The notes under the pieces were generated by a model, which did no database searches, was not told where the DNA came from, and worked only from the letters and a program-made list of their open reading frames with translations. Positions 53,738 through 62,607 of a stretch of DNA of 64,000 nucleotides are shown one piece after another. Both the position numbers and the translations under genes were made by a program. The DNA comes from Cytophagales bacterium (lineage in GTDB: Bacteria; Bacteroidota; Bacteroidia; Cytophagales; Cyclobacteriaceae): contig JADBYK010000084.1 of the NCBI GenBank assembly GCA_020403045.1, positions 1-64,000 on the forward strand. Direction: 5' to 3'. The stretch's first letter is position 1. Every line of letters starts with the position of its first letter.

Positions 53738-55610
53738 TCTTCTCAGTGTGCCACACTTGATTGAAATACCGAACTAGGTAAAGCCCGGGTACCGGATGGC
53801 TAATTGTAATTTCCTTGTGATCGAAACCATCAGCTTGTTCAAAGGAAACTGAACTACCAGTTACGGTGTAGAGTTGAATTTCTTTTGCTTCGTTGGGTAG
53901 AAAAAATCGTTGCTGAGTTGGGTTGGGAAAAGGTTTTGCAGAAGCACTCTCGGCTACGCTTGTAGTAAGGTCTTTCGGTTTCCCGAAAACAGGGCGAATC
54001 ATCAAACTTCCTTTCAAGGTTTTATTTTGAATCCAACTGCCCGATGAGTTGACAAAAATCTTTTCACCTGAATTGTTATTGGCATCGAGGCCGATAGGAA
54101 TTTCCGCAGCCGAAGTCAGTTTCCAACCCAAGTAGAAAGTATTTTTCACTACTACACCGCCAGGAATGTCCACCCTCTTAAAAATGGTTTTGTCATTTCT
54201 GTTGCTGCGCTCTACAGGAATTATCTTCTGAAAAAGATAATCGGATTGATTGCCAGTAAGCGCATCTAAAATATGCAGTTGGATATTTTGATTGGTTTCA
54301 TCGCCAAATTTTGGAAAGAACAGATCGATGCCAACAATCGTATCCTGTTTGTTGGTTGACATGTCAAACTGATATGCGAGTTGTGTGCCGGCACCGGTAA
54401 TGTTGGCGCCATATTCTGCTACTCCGTCATCATAGCTATAGTATTTCGCCATAACAAACGTCCGATTGGTGGTGTCATTTTTTCTAAAATCAATGGGTGA
54501 AAACACTAGCGGATCATAGTCTCCATCAACAACTTGATTGTCTTTGGTGGTAATGCTGAGCTTGTAATTCAAATAGATAGAGTCTGCACCTATGTCCAGG
54601 CTGGCAGGCACTATCTGGGTGGCAGTTTGAATTTCTGACTGTGAGAATGGTGGCAAAAGGGTTGCATTTGCTGCATTATCTAACTGTACAATTTCTATGA
54701 CGCTGTTGCTTGACTTGAAGGTACGTTTCGCAACGGACAAAAAATTATTGATGTTCTGGGGGGTACTTTTTAAATTGAACACCGAAAACTTTGGTTTGGT
54801 AAAAGAAGTTGAATTTAAATGCTTGATTGGAATAGCCGTGTATAGATTAAAAATTGTGGTTATTGGTTGAGTAATTGAACGATCAGGGTAAGAATTGTCG
54901 TTGGCCGTGCGTCCTTTGTTAACGTAGACATAGTCCACATTCCATGTATCGAACGGGCCAGACAGCCTTCCAAAGTTTTGGAATCGAAATTGAAATTCAT
55001 TGTGAAAATATTCATCACCAACAATAGGTACTAGAATTTGGATAAATTCATCTGGTTTTGATAGACTGCTGCTTTCAATGCTCCACGCTTGCCGCCATTG
55101 CCCTGCCGCATTTTTGAATAGTAGCGAGAACACGTCACCCGGCTCTGGGGCATCTCCATTTCCGGCAAATTGATAGAAAAAACTGATGTAGACACCTGAA
55201 CGTTCAGCGGGTGGCACATCTCCCAACTTCAATGGCCCCGATGTTAATTGATCGGCAAGTCCGTTGGCAAGTACATTATTTACTGAGTAGGGTTTCCCTT
55301 GCGCATCATACCCATCGAACGTGGCTACATTGAGCGAGGGCGGATCGATGCCTGTGCCGCTATTCACCCACACGCCACTATTTTTTTCCCAGGTTGTTGT
55401 ATCGGGAAATGGTGTTTTGGTCGAAGAGAAGTCATCCCAAAAAGGAAGTGCTCGTGCCGGCAACGATTCGGTACGCGCTGCCTTATTTTCTTTGCTAGGG
55501 GATTGTCTGTCTATCTGCACTATCTTCAATTGCGAAAAAGCGTTGAATGAGCTCGCAACTCCTACTGCAAGAAGAGTTTTAAATATGATCGAGTATTTAC
55601 CATTCAACAT
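53721..55610 (-). CDS. T9SS-secreted protein, unknown
   Basis: A 629-residue exported protein with a signal-like N-terminus (IIFKTLLAVGVASSFNAFSQ). The central part has beta-rich domains with no catalytic motif. The last 70 or so residues are a T9SS sorting domain with PFPNPTQQRFF and PGLYLVRYF. Start ATG 55610 lies in a short tandem repeat. Confidence 0.78.
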   Translation of the reverse strand: MLNGKYSIIFKTLLAVGVASSFNAFSQLKIVQIDRQSPSKENKAARTESLPARALPFWDDFSSTKTPFPDTTTWEKNSGVWVNSGTGIDPPSLNVATFDGYDAQGKPYSVNNVLANGLADQLTSGPLKLGDVPPAERSGVYISFFYQFAGNGDAPEPGDVFSLLFKNAAGQWRQAWSIESSSLSKPDEFIQILVPIVGDEYFHNEFQFRFQNFGRLSGPFDTWNVDYVYVNKGRTANDNSYPDRSITQPITTIFNLYTAIPIKHLNSTSFTKPKFSVFNLKSTPQNINNFLSVAKRTFKSSNSVIEIVQLDNAANATLLPPFSQSEIQTATQIVPASLDIGADSIYLNYKLSITTKDNQVVDGDYDPLVFSPIDFRKNDTTNRTFVMAKYYSYDDGVAEYGANITGAGTQLAYQFDMSTNKQDTIVGIDLFFPKFGDETNQNIQLHILDALTGNQSDYLFQKIIPVERSNRNDKTIFKRVDIPGGVVVKNTFYLGWKLTSAAEIPIGLDANNNSGEKIFVNSSGSWIQNKTLKGSLMIRPVFGKPKDLTTSVAESASAKPFPNPTQQRFFLPNEAKEIQLYTVTGSSVSFEQADGFDHKEITISHPVPGLYLVRYFNQVWHTEKIMVAP

Positions 55611-55627
55611 TTAGAATTCAACATTTA
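55602..55627. repeat. Tandem repeat overlapping a start codon
   Basis: ATTCAACATTTA occurs at 55602-55613 and 55616-55627, period 14. The first copy holds the ATG of the T9SS gene on the minus strand and the second holds another ATG out of frame. Similar AT-rich repeats follow. Confidence 0.6.
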
Positions 55628-55645
55628 AAATTCACAGTTCAAGAC

Positions 55646-56434
55646 TTAAAGCGGCTCTTTAAACCCTTTAGGAGCAATCCAAAGGTGAATAGGCTCGCCA
55701 ATTCTAACGGAATCGCCAGGTAAAGGAACTTGCTTGTAAACGAACGGAACGATCCCGGTAGTATCTTGTCCATCGGGGATTTCCACCGTACCCAAATGCA
55801 AATTCCAGCCGGATAGTTTTAGCAATGCAGTTTTATAGGCATCGCCAATGAGGTTTCCAACTACGAAATCAGCTGGGCCATTTCCGTCACCCACAACGAG
55901 GTCGATGGTTGCGCCTTTGAAGATACGTGTGCCAGCTAAAATCACTTGACCTTTATGCCTCATCTCTGTCACCAAATTGCGAAAGGGACTCGCTTCGTAG
56001 TAGATGTTTCCAATTCGCAACTCGTTGCTTTTTAATACCACCTCTGCGTTGATCAATGAGCGATCTACTAAATCGGGCACAGGCAAAGTAGTAGGCGTGG
56101 TGCGATTGATAGATACATAAATAGTTCTGTTTTCCTTGACTTCTTCGCCTGTTTTAGGAAACTGTTTTAGAATGGAAAGCGGATCGGCATCTTCCAAATA
56201 AGCAGAATCGTTGACCGCAATGCGAAGTGTTTTTTCCGCCAATAGTTTTTCCGCTTCTTCCATCGTCAATCCTGTCAAGTCAGGAACGGATATGGATTTC
56301 CCGTGGTTCGTCACATTGGGTAGGTAGATATAAAAATAGGTAATCGCTAATACTGCGATCAGCGAAAAGGCGATTCCAACATTTGCGAAAAGCCCTCCAA
56401 CAGTGTTTGATTTGAAAAATGGCTTCAAATTCAT
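55646..56434 (-). CDS. PASTA-domain membrane protein
   Basis: A 262-residue protein: cytoplasmic N-terminus, one transmembrane helix (about residues 18-38), then three PASTA repeats with SVPDLTGLTMEEAEKLL, LPVPDLVDRSLINAEVVL and a third after VVGNLIGDAY. PASTA domains bind peptidoglycan or muropeptides. No kinase domain is present. It lies 6 bp behind ddl, so the pair acts in cell-wall metabolism. ATG 56434 is preferred to a TTG two codons upstream. Confidence 0.85.
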   Translation of the reverse strand: MNLKPFFKSNTVGGLFANVGIAFSLIAVLAITYFYIYLPNVTNHGKSISVPDLTGLTMEEAEKLLAEKTLRIAVNDSAYLEDADPLSILKQFPKTGEEVKENRTIYVSINRTTPTTLPVPDLVDRSLINAEVVLKSNELRIGNIYYEASPFRNLVTEMRHKGQVILAGTRIFKGATIDLVVGDGNGPADFVVGNLIGDAYKTALLKLSGWNLHLGTVEIPDGQDTTGIVPFVYKQVPLPGDSVRIGEPIHLWIAPKGFKEPL

Positions 56435-56440
56435 ATTCAA

Positions 56441-57526
56441 TCAAAATTTTAAAGATGATTCGAAACCTCTCTCTACTCTTTTTGTTTTTTGGAATCGCTC
56501 CATTGCCATGTCTGCCAATTTGGTGAGCAAATCTGTAAACGAAACACCACGCTCATTCCACATCATTGGAAACATGCTGGAATTGGTGAACCCTGGGATC
56601 GTATTGATTTCGTTTACGAAGACGTCCCCAGAGCTTGTTAAAAACAAATCTACTCTGGCAAAATCTTCACACGAAAGTGCCTGGTAGGCAAGCAAGGAGA
56701 GTGTTCTAATTTTTTCTTGTACAGCTGCATCGAGCTTCGCGGGCACTTCGATGGACACCGCATTTCCATCTACGTATTTAGCATTGAAGTCATAAAACTC
56801 ATACTGTTTGCTAATGATAATTTCACCGGGCAACGAAGCTTGCGGAGGATAGTTACCCAGGATGGCACATTCCACTTCTCTGCCCTGAACATACTTTTCC
56901 AATAACACGCACTCATCGTAGCGAAAACCTTCGTCAATGGCTTTTGCGAAATCTTCTTTTGATTTTACTTTTGATACGCCAACTGACGAGCCCAGATTAG
57001 CAGATTTCACCATGAAAGGCAACCCTAATTTTTCTTGCACTTTTTCAAATTGCAGATCTTCTTTTTCTGAATAGTTAACTGCGATAAAATCCGCTACCGG
57101 AATCCCTGCTTCTTTGAGCAATCGTTTAGTCACCAATTTACTCATCGACATCGCAGACCCCAGCACGCCAGTACCTATCATCGGGAGATCGATAGCCTTG
57201 ATGAGTCCTTGAATACTTCCGTCTTCACCATCGGTTCCGTGCAGGACAGGAAAAATGATGTCTACGCTGATCTTCTTCCCACTTTTGGTTTGAAAGGTAG
57301 GTGCCGAAGGATTGAGTGTGAGTGAAAGTTCTTCGCCTGTCTCTATTTCTTTATGAACTGTCTCGGTCAGATACCAGATTCCTTTTGTGGAAATGCCAAT
57401 CAGAAAAGGTTCGAATCGCTGTTTGTCAATATATTGGAAAATGTTTCTGGCCGAGTTAATGGAAACGCCATGCTCAACTGACTTTCCTCCATATAAAATT
57501 GCAATTCTGGTCTTGTTCATGGGCAT
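56441..57526 (-). CDS. D-alanine--D-alanine ligase
   Basis: A 361-residue ATP-grasp enzyme that makes the D-Ala-D-Ala dipeptide for peptidoglycan. N-terminal GGKSVEHGVSINSARNI, LHGTDGEDGSIQG, ATP-binding LPFMVKSANLGSSVGVSK, and the Mg-binding end VNEINTIPGFT near residue 310-320. Two ATG codons, 57526 and 57520, are possible. Operon with the PASTA gene. Confidence 0.93.
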   Translation of the reverse strand: MPMNKTRIAILYGGKSVEHGVSINSARNIFQYIDKQRFEPFLIGISTKGIWYLTETVHKEIETGEELSLTLNPSAPTFQTKSGKKISVDIIFPVLHGTDGEDGSIQGLIKAIDLPMIGTGVLGSAMSMSKLVTKRLLKEAGIPVADFIAVNYSEKEDLQFEKVQEKLGLPFMVKSANLGSSVGVSKVKSKEDFAKAIDEGFRYDECVLLEKYVQGREVECAILGNYPPQASLPGEIIISKQYEFYDFNAKYVDGNAVSIEVPAKLDAAVQEKIRTLSLLAYQALSCEDFARVDLFLTSSGDVFVNEINTIPGFTNSSMFPMMWNERGVSFTDLLTKLADMAMERFQKTKRVERGFESSLKF

Positions 57527-57536
57527 AAAATTACTT

Positions 57537-57568
57537 CAAAGATGTTAAAGTATTTACCGGATATCAAG
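57537..57568 (-). promoter_or_regulatory. Putative promoter of ddl
   Basis: On the minus strand CTTG (57568-57565) and CATCTTTG (57544-57537) are separated by 20 bp, close to the -33/-7 consensus with C for T at the first base of the -7 box. It ends 10 bp before the ddl start. Confidence 0.4.
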
Positions 57569-57589
57569 CAACGCCATTCACTAATTCGA

Positions 57590-60556
57590 CTAGTTGCCAA
57601 CATACACTTTGCGTGCACTAAGTTGGCCAGCCATCTGAAGGCGTATGATGTACACACCGACTCCACGATTACTTAAATCTACCGAGTACGTTTGGTTAAT
57701 TGTTTCTGGCAGGGTCTCTTCGACAACCAGTTGACCAATGCTGTTGTAAACCTGTAGGCCAACGGTTTGTCGTTCTTCCAGATTGAATGTGATTTTAACG
57801 GGAGTGCCAGTACCGCCATATACAGCATAAGGACTTTCTACTTTCAGTTGAGTTGGGCTGTTGTCAGCAAAAAAATCGATGTTGTCCAGGTATAAGTTAT
57901 TGCCGTTTCCATTGACCGCCACAAAAGCAATTCGAACATTGGCTTGCCCTACATAATTTTGGAGATTGATGAAATTATTTTTCCAATCTGACGAAAGCAC
58001 TGGCTTCCATGAATCTTCCGAGTCTGTCACAGCCAGTTGACTGCCGATTTGGTCAAACAAAATATCAGTATAAGTAGCACCACAATCAGTAGAAGCCAGG
58101 ACACGCAGTTTTTCGCAGCCATTTATTCGCTTCGCGTAACTCGCATCAAAGAATACACTTGCTTCCGTATTGTTTGTTAAGTCTAGGACAGGGCTCACCA
58201 ACCAAGAGTCGGCTCCTATAGTTTTGTTTGAGAAGGAGTTGTAAACCAGCGATTGCTGGTAGTTGGTACTTGTCTTTGCCCAGGTTGGTTGCTGCTGCTG
58301 ACTGATAACTGTCCATTTTTGTAAAGAGTTGCTATCAAATCGTTCGCGTAAGGGAATTCTTTCTCTTGTGTCATTAATGACGACTTGATAGACGTTGGTA
58401 TTGTCTAGCGCATTTTGATCGGCAATTCCATTTGGGCTTAAGATATTTACGGTGAGTTGGTTTCCCCCAAGTACGAGTCGGGGTTGGGTGACTTCGATAA
58501 TAGTTTCAGCATTGGGAGCAAGTGCAAGACCTGAAAATGACTGGAAACTTGTACCTCCGTTACCCAGTGAAACCGAACAAGTCAATGAATTGACCGTGGT
58601 TGTTCCAACGTTTCTGATTCTTAATTTTATAGAAGAATAGAGTGAACATGTGACGGGTGCAGGGCTTTCGAGTTTCACTAATTTTAGATCGGTCACGGCA
58701 CTTGTCACTACCCGCACATTGCTCAGGTAAAGATTATTTCCATTTCCATTTGTTCCCTCAAACGCCAGCTGAATTGATTTTCCAATAAATGAAGTGAGCG
58801 GAATTACTTCTGTCACCCAATCAGTAGCTCCTGGAACAAATGCACAAAGAGTTGATGAAGATGTTGCTAACATTTCATCTGATTTATCAAAAATTGGTGT
58901 GGTCACCAGATCAAATCGGCACACATCAGAAGTTAATACCCGAAGCCTTTCGCCAACGGTTCCGGGATATTGCGCGTAAGCGCGCTCGAAAATCAAGTAG
59001 GCGTTTGTTTGAGTAGTCAAATCAATTAAAGGTGTTATGAGTCTATCTAGAGTCCCTATTTGGGTGTAATCGTAGTATTTTAAGTACATAGATGATTTAC
59101 CCCCGCTGGAAGACAGTTGCCACGTAATCGAATTGTCTGGATTAGTTACAGACCAACCTATTGGGAAACTTGTAAATGATTCGCTTATGGGCAATGTCGC
59201 TACAACAGGTGTAGTGGTAACCACTGTCCGTGAGTCATTGGCACTGTTGTTATCAATGGTTCCGTTTGTAATTGTAATAACAAACTCAAACTGCGTGACT
59301 GATCCGGTGGATAGTGAAACAGGTAAAAAGTCAATTTGTTGTTCTGCATTTACCGCAAGAGTTAGCAGTAGGTTTTTGGTTTCGATGACACTGTTGTTTC
59401 TTTTTAGTTGAAGTTGCGCTGAAGAAATCAGATTAGTACCGAAATTTCTGATGGTAATTGAAGGCACCACAGATCCGCTACAAGCGGTGCTAGTTGGTGA
59501 CGAAACAGTTTTAATTCCCAAGTCATTGGCAACAGCTGTAGGGGGCAACGAGCCAACAGAATTGGGAAGCTCTTTTCTCCGCGGGCTGTTCGCAGCAACA
59601 AAATTCATTCTGGCTACCTGCCCTTGCGTGAAAATATTCATGCATGCGTCATCGGTATAATCGAGGTAGTTCTGAAACATTTTTGTGTTGCTGCATGATG
59701 TCTGCGGGTGAGACGGGCACCCATTTGTCGAACTATTTTGAACTGGCGTATCGTCTACATAGTCGGTGCTGGTAGAACAACTGCTCACATCTCCCCAGAT
59801 ATGGCGCAGGCCAAAAAAGTGACCCATTTCATGGGTGAGTGTTCTTCCTTTGTTGTAACGGCTAGACAAATCAAAGGCGCCCGCATCGTTTGAACCAAAA
59901 TGGCGGTAGTTCACCACGATTCCATCCGTAAGCCGCTCTATGGGAGAGTCCGCCAAGCCAGGGAGAGATGACACCGGGAATTGTGCATAGCCGAGGAAAT
60001 CGGTTATTGAGCTGACCCACACATTTAAATACTGTTCTGCGGGCCAATAGCTTTGTGACTTGAGAAGAAAATCATCGTTGAATGACCACGATGTTTTTGA
60101 GCCTTTTACTCTAACGATTCCGTTGGTAGCAATACCAGTTGGGTCTTGTTTAGCTAACACAAACTGAACGTCAAAACTACCTGCCACGGGTTGAAACAAA
60201 CTGGGCGTGTTCATCTGGTCTGCATTTAGCCGATTGAAATCGTTGTTGAGGACCGTCATTTGAGAGAGCACTTGTGCATCTGAAATATTGAGCCCTGTGC
60301 CAATTGGTTCGCCATTGTGAACGATATGAACGACCACCGGAATGGTGAGGGTTGTTTGGGTTCGTTCTGCGCGTTGCGAATTTTTCAATCGTTGATTTAC
60401 GTGTTGTGCCATCCATCGCTCAAAGCCATCCTCCGTTCTCTTTGGATTTTGGCGCTCGAGTTTCTTTTCGTATTCCACTGTGCCGCATCTTCTTTGTGCA
60501 TAAGTGGAAAGGGGTAACAATACCATAAAAATTAGACAGAAGAAGCAAACGCGCAT
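57590..60556 (-). CDS. M43-family zinc metalloprotease with T9SS sorting domain
   Basis: A 988-residue secreted protease. Signal peptide, then a pappalysin-like (M43) domain with the zinc motif HEMGH at 242-246 and third ligand His252 (HExxHxxGxxH), followed by cysteines typical of the family. The middle holds two choice-of-anchor/MAM-like beta-sandwich units with intervening CARDB-like segments. The last 80 residues form a T9SS sorting domain ending in KVYVGN. Exported to the cell surface or medium. Confidence 0.9.
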   Translation of the reverse strand: MRVCFFCLIFMVLLPLSTYAQRRCGTVEYEKKLERQNPKRTEDGFERWMAQHVNQRLKNSQRAERTQTTLTIPVVVHIVHNGEPIGTGLNISDAQVLSQMTVLNNDFNRLNADQMNTPSLFQPVAGSFDVQFVLAKQDPTGIATNGIVRVKGSKTSWSFNDDFLLKSQSYWPAEQYLNVWVSSITDFLGYAQFPVSSLPGLADSPIERLTDGIVVNYRHFGSNDAGAFDLSSRYNKGRTLTHEMGHFFGLRHIWGDVSSCSTSTDYVDDTPVQNSSTNGCPSHPQTSCSNTKMFQNYLDYTDDACMNIFTQGQVARMNFVAANSPRRKELPNSVGSLPPTAVANDLGIKTVSSPTSTACSGSVVPSITIRNFGTNLISSAQLQLKRNNSVIETKNLLLTLAVNAEQQIDFLPVSLSTGSVTQFEFVITITNGTIDNNSANDSRTVVTTTPVVATLPISESFTSFPIGWSVTNPDNSITWQLSSSGGKSSMYLKYYDYTQIGTLDRLITPLIDLTTQTNAYLIFERAYAQYPGTVGERLRVLTSDVCRFDLVTTPIFDKSDEMLATSSSTLCAFVPGATDWVTEVIPLTSFIGKSIQLAFEGTNGNGNNLYLSNVRVVTSAVTDLKLVKLESPAPVTCSLYSSIKLRIRNVGTTTVNSLTCSVSLGNGGTSFQSFSGLALAPNAETIIEVTQPRLVLGGNQLTVNILSPNGIADQNALDNTNVYQVVINDTRERIPLRERFDSNSLQKWTVISQQQQPTWAKTSTNYQQSLVYNSFSNKTIGADSWLVSPVLDLTNNTEASVFFDASYAKRINGCEKLRVLASTDCGATYTDILFDQIGSQLAVTDSEDSWKPVLSSDWKNNFINLQNYVGQANVRIAFVAVNGNGNNLYLDNIDFFADNSPTQLKVESPYAVYGGTGTPVKITFNLEERQTVGLQVYNSIGQLVVEETLPETINQTYSVDLSNRGVGVYIIRLQMAGQLSARKVYVGN

Positions 60557-60656
60557 AGCGGGAAAGTTAATCCATAACGATGGAAAATCCTTTAGAATAC
60601 AATGAATGAGGAAAGTTTATTGGCCATTTAATGGCTCGGAATGGAATTGCGTAACC

Positions 60657-60929
60657 TTAGAGCGGGATCAGATTAACGACTTCTATCAGTCGGATTTCGG
60701 GAACAGATTTTCTAACGGCTTCTTCAACCCCAGCTTTAAACGTCATAGATGACATCTTGCAACTGCCGCAGTTACCGGTAAATTCCAATTTGAGAACGTG
60801 GTCGTGACTGATATCCAAGACCTTCACATTGCCACCGTCTGCCAACAAGTAGGGTCGAATGGAGTCAAGAGAAGCTTCAACTCTTTCACTCAATTCCTCT
60901 ATTTTCAATTTTTTCGTAACACTTGTCAT
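60657..60929 (-). CDS. NifU C-terminal domain protein
   Basis: A 90-residue Fe-S scaffold with the NifU C-terminal motif CGSC (Cys54, Cys57) and the preceding LLADGGNVKV. It delivers clusters or helps assemble them. Its ATG overlaps the Mrp stop (ATGA), and the two are co-translated. Confidence 0.9.
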   Translation of the reverse strand: MTSVTKKLKIEELSERVEASLDSIRPYLLADGGNVKVLDISHDHVLKLEFTGNCGSCKMSSMTFKAGVEEAVRKSVPEIRLIEVVNLIPL

Positions 60930-62020
60930 ACTGTTATCTCTACTTTTTTGGTAGTGTCAAAGGTAGCATTTCGTATGGCAACTTGCCGAGCCAAACTTTC
61001 TGCCAAGTGGGTAAAAGCCAACGCGGCAGTGCCGCCCTTCATGACAGCTGGCAGCCCGCTATCACCACTTTCGCGGATGGATTGCACCAACGGAATCTGC
61101 CCAAGGAATGGCACGTTGAACTTTTCCGCCAGGTTTTTTCCACCATCTTTTCCGAATATAAAGTACTTATTGTCAGGCAGTTCTTCCGGGGTGAAATAGG
61201 CCATGTTTTCAATTACCCCCAATACAGGAACATTGATGGAAGGTTGTTTGAACATTGCCAAGCCTTTCACTGCATCGGCCAAAGCCACTTTTTGAGGTGT
61301 GGTTACGATAATGGCTCCCGTTACCGGAACCGTTTGAACAAGCGTCAAGTGAATATCGCTGGTGCCAGGAGGCAGATCAATCAATAAATAGTCTAAGTCG
61401 CCCCAAATGGTGTCTCCAATAAACTGTTTCAGCGCAGAACTTGCCATAGGTCCGCGCCAAACCACGGCACTCTCCGGTGGGGAGAGAAATCCGATGGACA
61501 TCAATTTGACGCCATACTGTTCCAACGGCATTATTAAATTCTTACCGTTGACCACTTTTACTTCCGGTTGCTCACGTTCACAGTTGAACATGACTGGGAT
61601 GGACGGCCCAAAAATATCAGCATCAATCAAACCTACTTTGGCACCTGATTGCGCGAGGGCTACTGCTAAATTGGTAGTTACCGTTGATTTTCCAACGCCT
61701 CCTTTACCGGAGGCAATGGCAATGATATTTTTTACGCCTGGTAGGAGAGGAGCATTGTCCCTTAGAGTCGTTACCGATGAAGTCATTAAAATATTGATCA
61801 CGACATTATCTCCGACAACTTTTTTAACCGCCTCAAGGCAGTCGTTTTTTATTTTTTCTTTTAACGGGCAAGCCGGAGTGGTGAGGACTACCGTGAAACT
61901 CACTTTTTCATCTGACACGACTATGTCCTTGATCATGTTTAACGTGACCAGATCCTTTTTTAAGTCTGGGTCGTTGACAGTAGAAAGGGCTTGTAAAATG
62001 GCGGAATTTGTAATACTCAT
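60926..62020 (-). CDS. Mrp/ApbC-type Fe-S carrier ATPase
   Basis: A 364-residue protein: N-terminal DUF59/MIP18-like domain (NDPDLKKDLVTLNMI), then a MinD-like P-loop ATPase with SGKGGVGKS at 104-112 and IDADIFGPS. The C-terminal CxxC that binds a bridging cluster in E. coli Mrp is absent; the corresponding segment reads ENMAYFTPEELPDNKYF. ATG 62020 is chosen because upstream sequence has no family similarity. It is linked to the NifU-type gene. Confidence 0.88.
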   Translation of the reverse strand: MSITNSAILQALSTVNDPDLKKDLVTLNMIKDIVVSDEKVSFTVVLTTPACPLKEKIKNDCLEAVKKVVGDNVVINILMTSSVTTLRDNAPLLPGVKNIIAIASGKGGVGKSTVTTNLAVALAQSGAKVGLIDADIFGPSIPVMFNCEREQPEVKVVNGKNLIMPLEQYGVKLMSIGFLSPPESAVVWRGPMASSALKQFIGDTIWGDLDYLLIDLPPGTSDIHLTLVQTVPVTGAIIVTTPQKVALADAVKGLAMFKQPSINVPVLGVIENMAYFTPEELPDNKYFIFGKDGGKNLAEKFNVPFLGQIPLVQSIRESGDSGLPAVMKGGTAALAFTHLAESLARQVAIRNATFDTTKKVEITV

Positions 62021-62103
62021 AGCGATACAACTATAAACCTTTAAACCGAAAATTGGTTTGCAAGGTAGAAAGAAACAAGTTAGTCGGGCAGGGTCGATCA
62101 ACA

Positions 62104-62142
62104 CTTTTTGACTAAAAATTTGATTACTAAAAGGTATCTTTG
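62104..62142 (+). promoter_or_regulatory. Putative promoter of the DUF5618-dnaG operon
   Basis: TATCTTTG at 62135-62142 is a full match to the -7 box. The best -33 elements are CTTTTTG at 62104-62110 (24 bp gap) and TTTG at 62119-62122 (12 bp). The start codon lies 24 bp downstream. Confidence 0.5.
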
Positions 62143-62166
62143 CAAGAACGTCCAAAAGCAAAAACC

Positions 62167-62607
62167 ATGTCCACTAAAGAGCGACAAAACCGTTACCGTG
62201 AAGCAGTGAGATACATTTCTAATGCTTCTGAGATTCTTCGTGCCAAAGCACAAAAAAAGGATAAATATTATCAGGATGACAAATATGTAAGGATGGCTTG
62301 TGCCACTGCCTACAACGGGGTGCTTTTGGCTGCCGATACGTATCTGGAAATGATGGGAAAGGCCATTGAAAAGAAAAAGGGAGCGAGAGTAAGTGTGGAC
62401 GATTATAGAATGCGCCTCGCAAAGCTAGATAAATCTGTATTGAAAAATTTCAATACCGCCTACGAGATACTCCATTTGGTTGGTTATTTCGAGGGTGAGA
62501 CGAAATCTGATATCATAAGGTCGGGTATCGATTCGGCTATTGACGTGATCAACCAAATCAAACCCGCTGGAGAGGCCGACCTTCAACTCAATCAACTCCC
62601 TTCTTGA
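62167..62607 (+). CDS. DUF5618 family protein
   Basis: A 146-residue helical protein matching the DUF5618 family, with YREAVRYISNASEILRAKA at the N-terminus and MACATAYNGVLLAADTYL near residue 42. No cofactor motif. The ATG at 62167 fits the family start. Its stop TGA overlaps the dnaG TTG start as TTGA. Function unknown. Confidence 0.75.
   Translation: MSTKERQNRYREAVRYISNASEILRAKAQKKDKYYQDDKYVRMACATAYNGVLLAADTYLEMMGKAIEKKKGARVSVDDYRMRLAKLDKSVLKNFNTAYEILHLVGYFEGETKSDIIRSGIDSAIDVINQIKPAGEADLQLNQLPS

Noticed and set aside
60622-60636. GCCAT/ATGGC dyad as terminator of the NifU-Mrp operon
   Set aside because: The stem is only 5 bp and there is no T run behind it on the minus strand.
61407-62036. 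209-codon open frame on the plus strand
   Set aside because: It lies antisense to the mrp gene, has no family pattern, and the mrp frame has P-loop motifs; it is a shadow frame.
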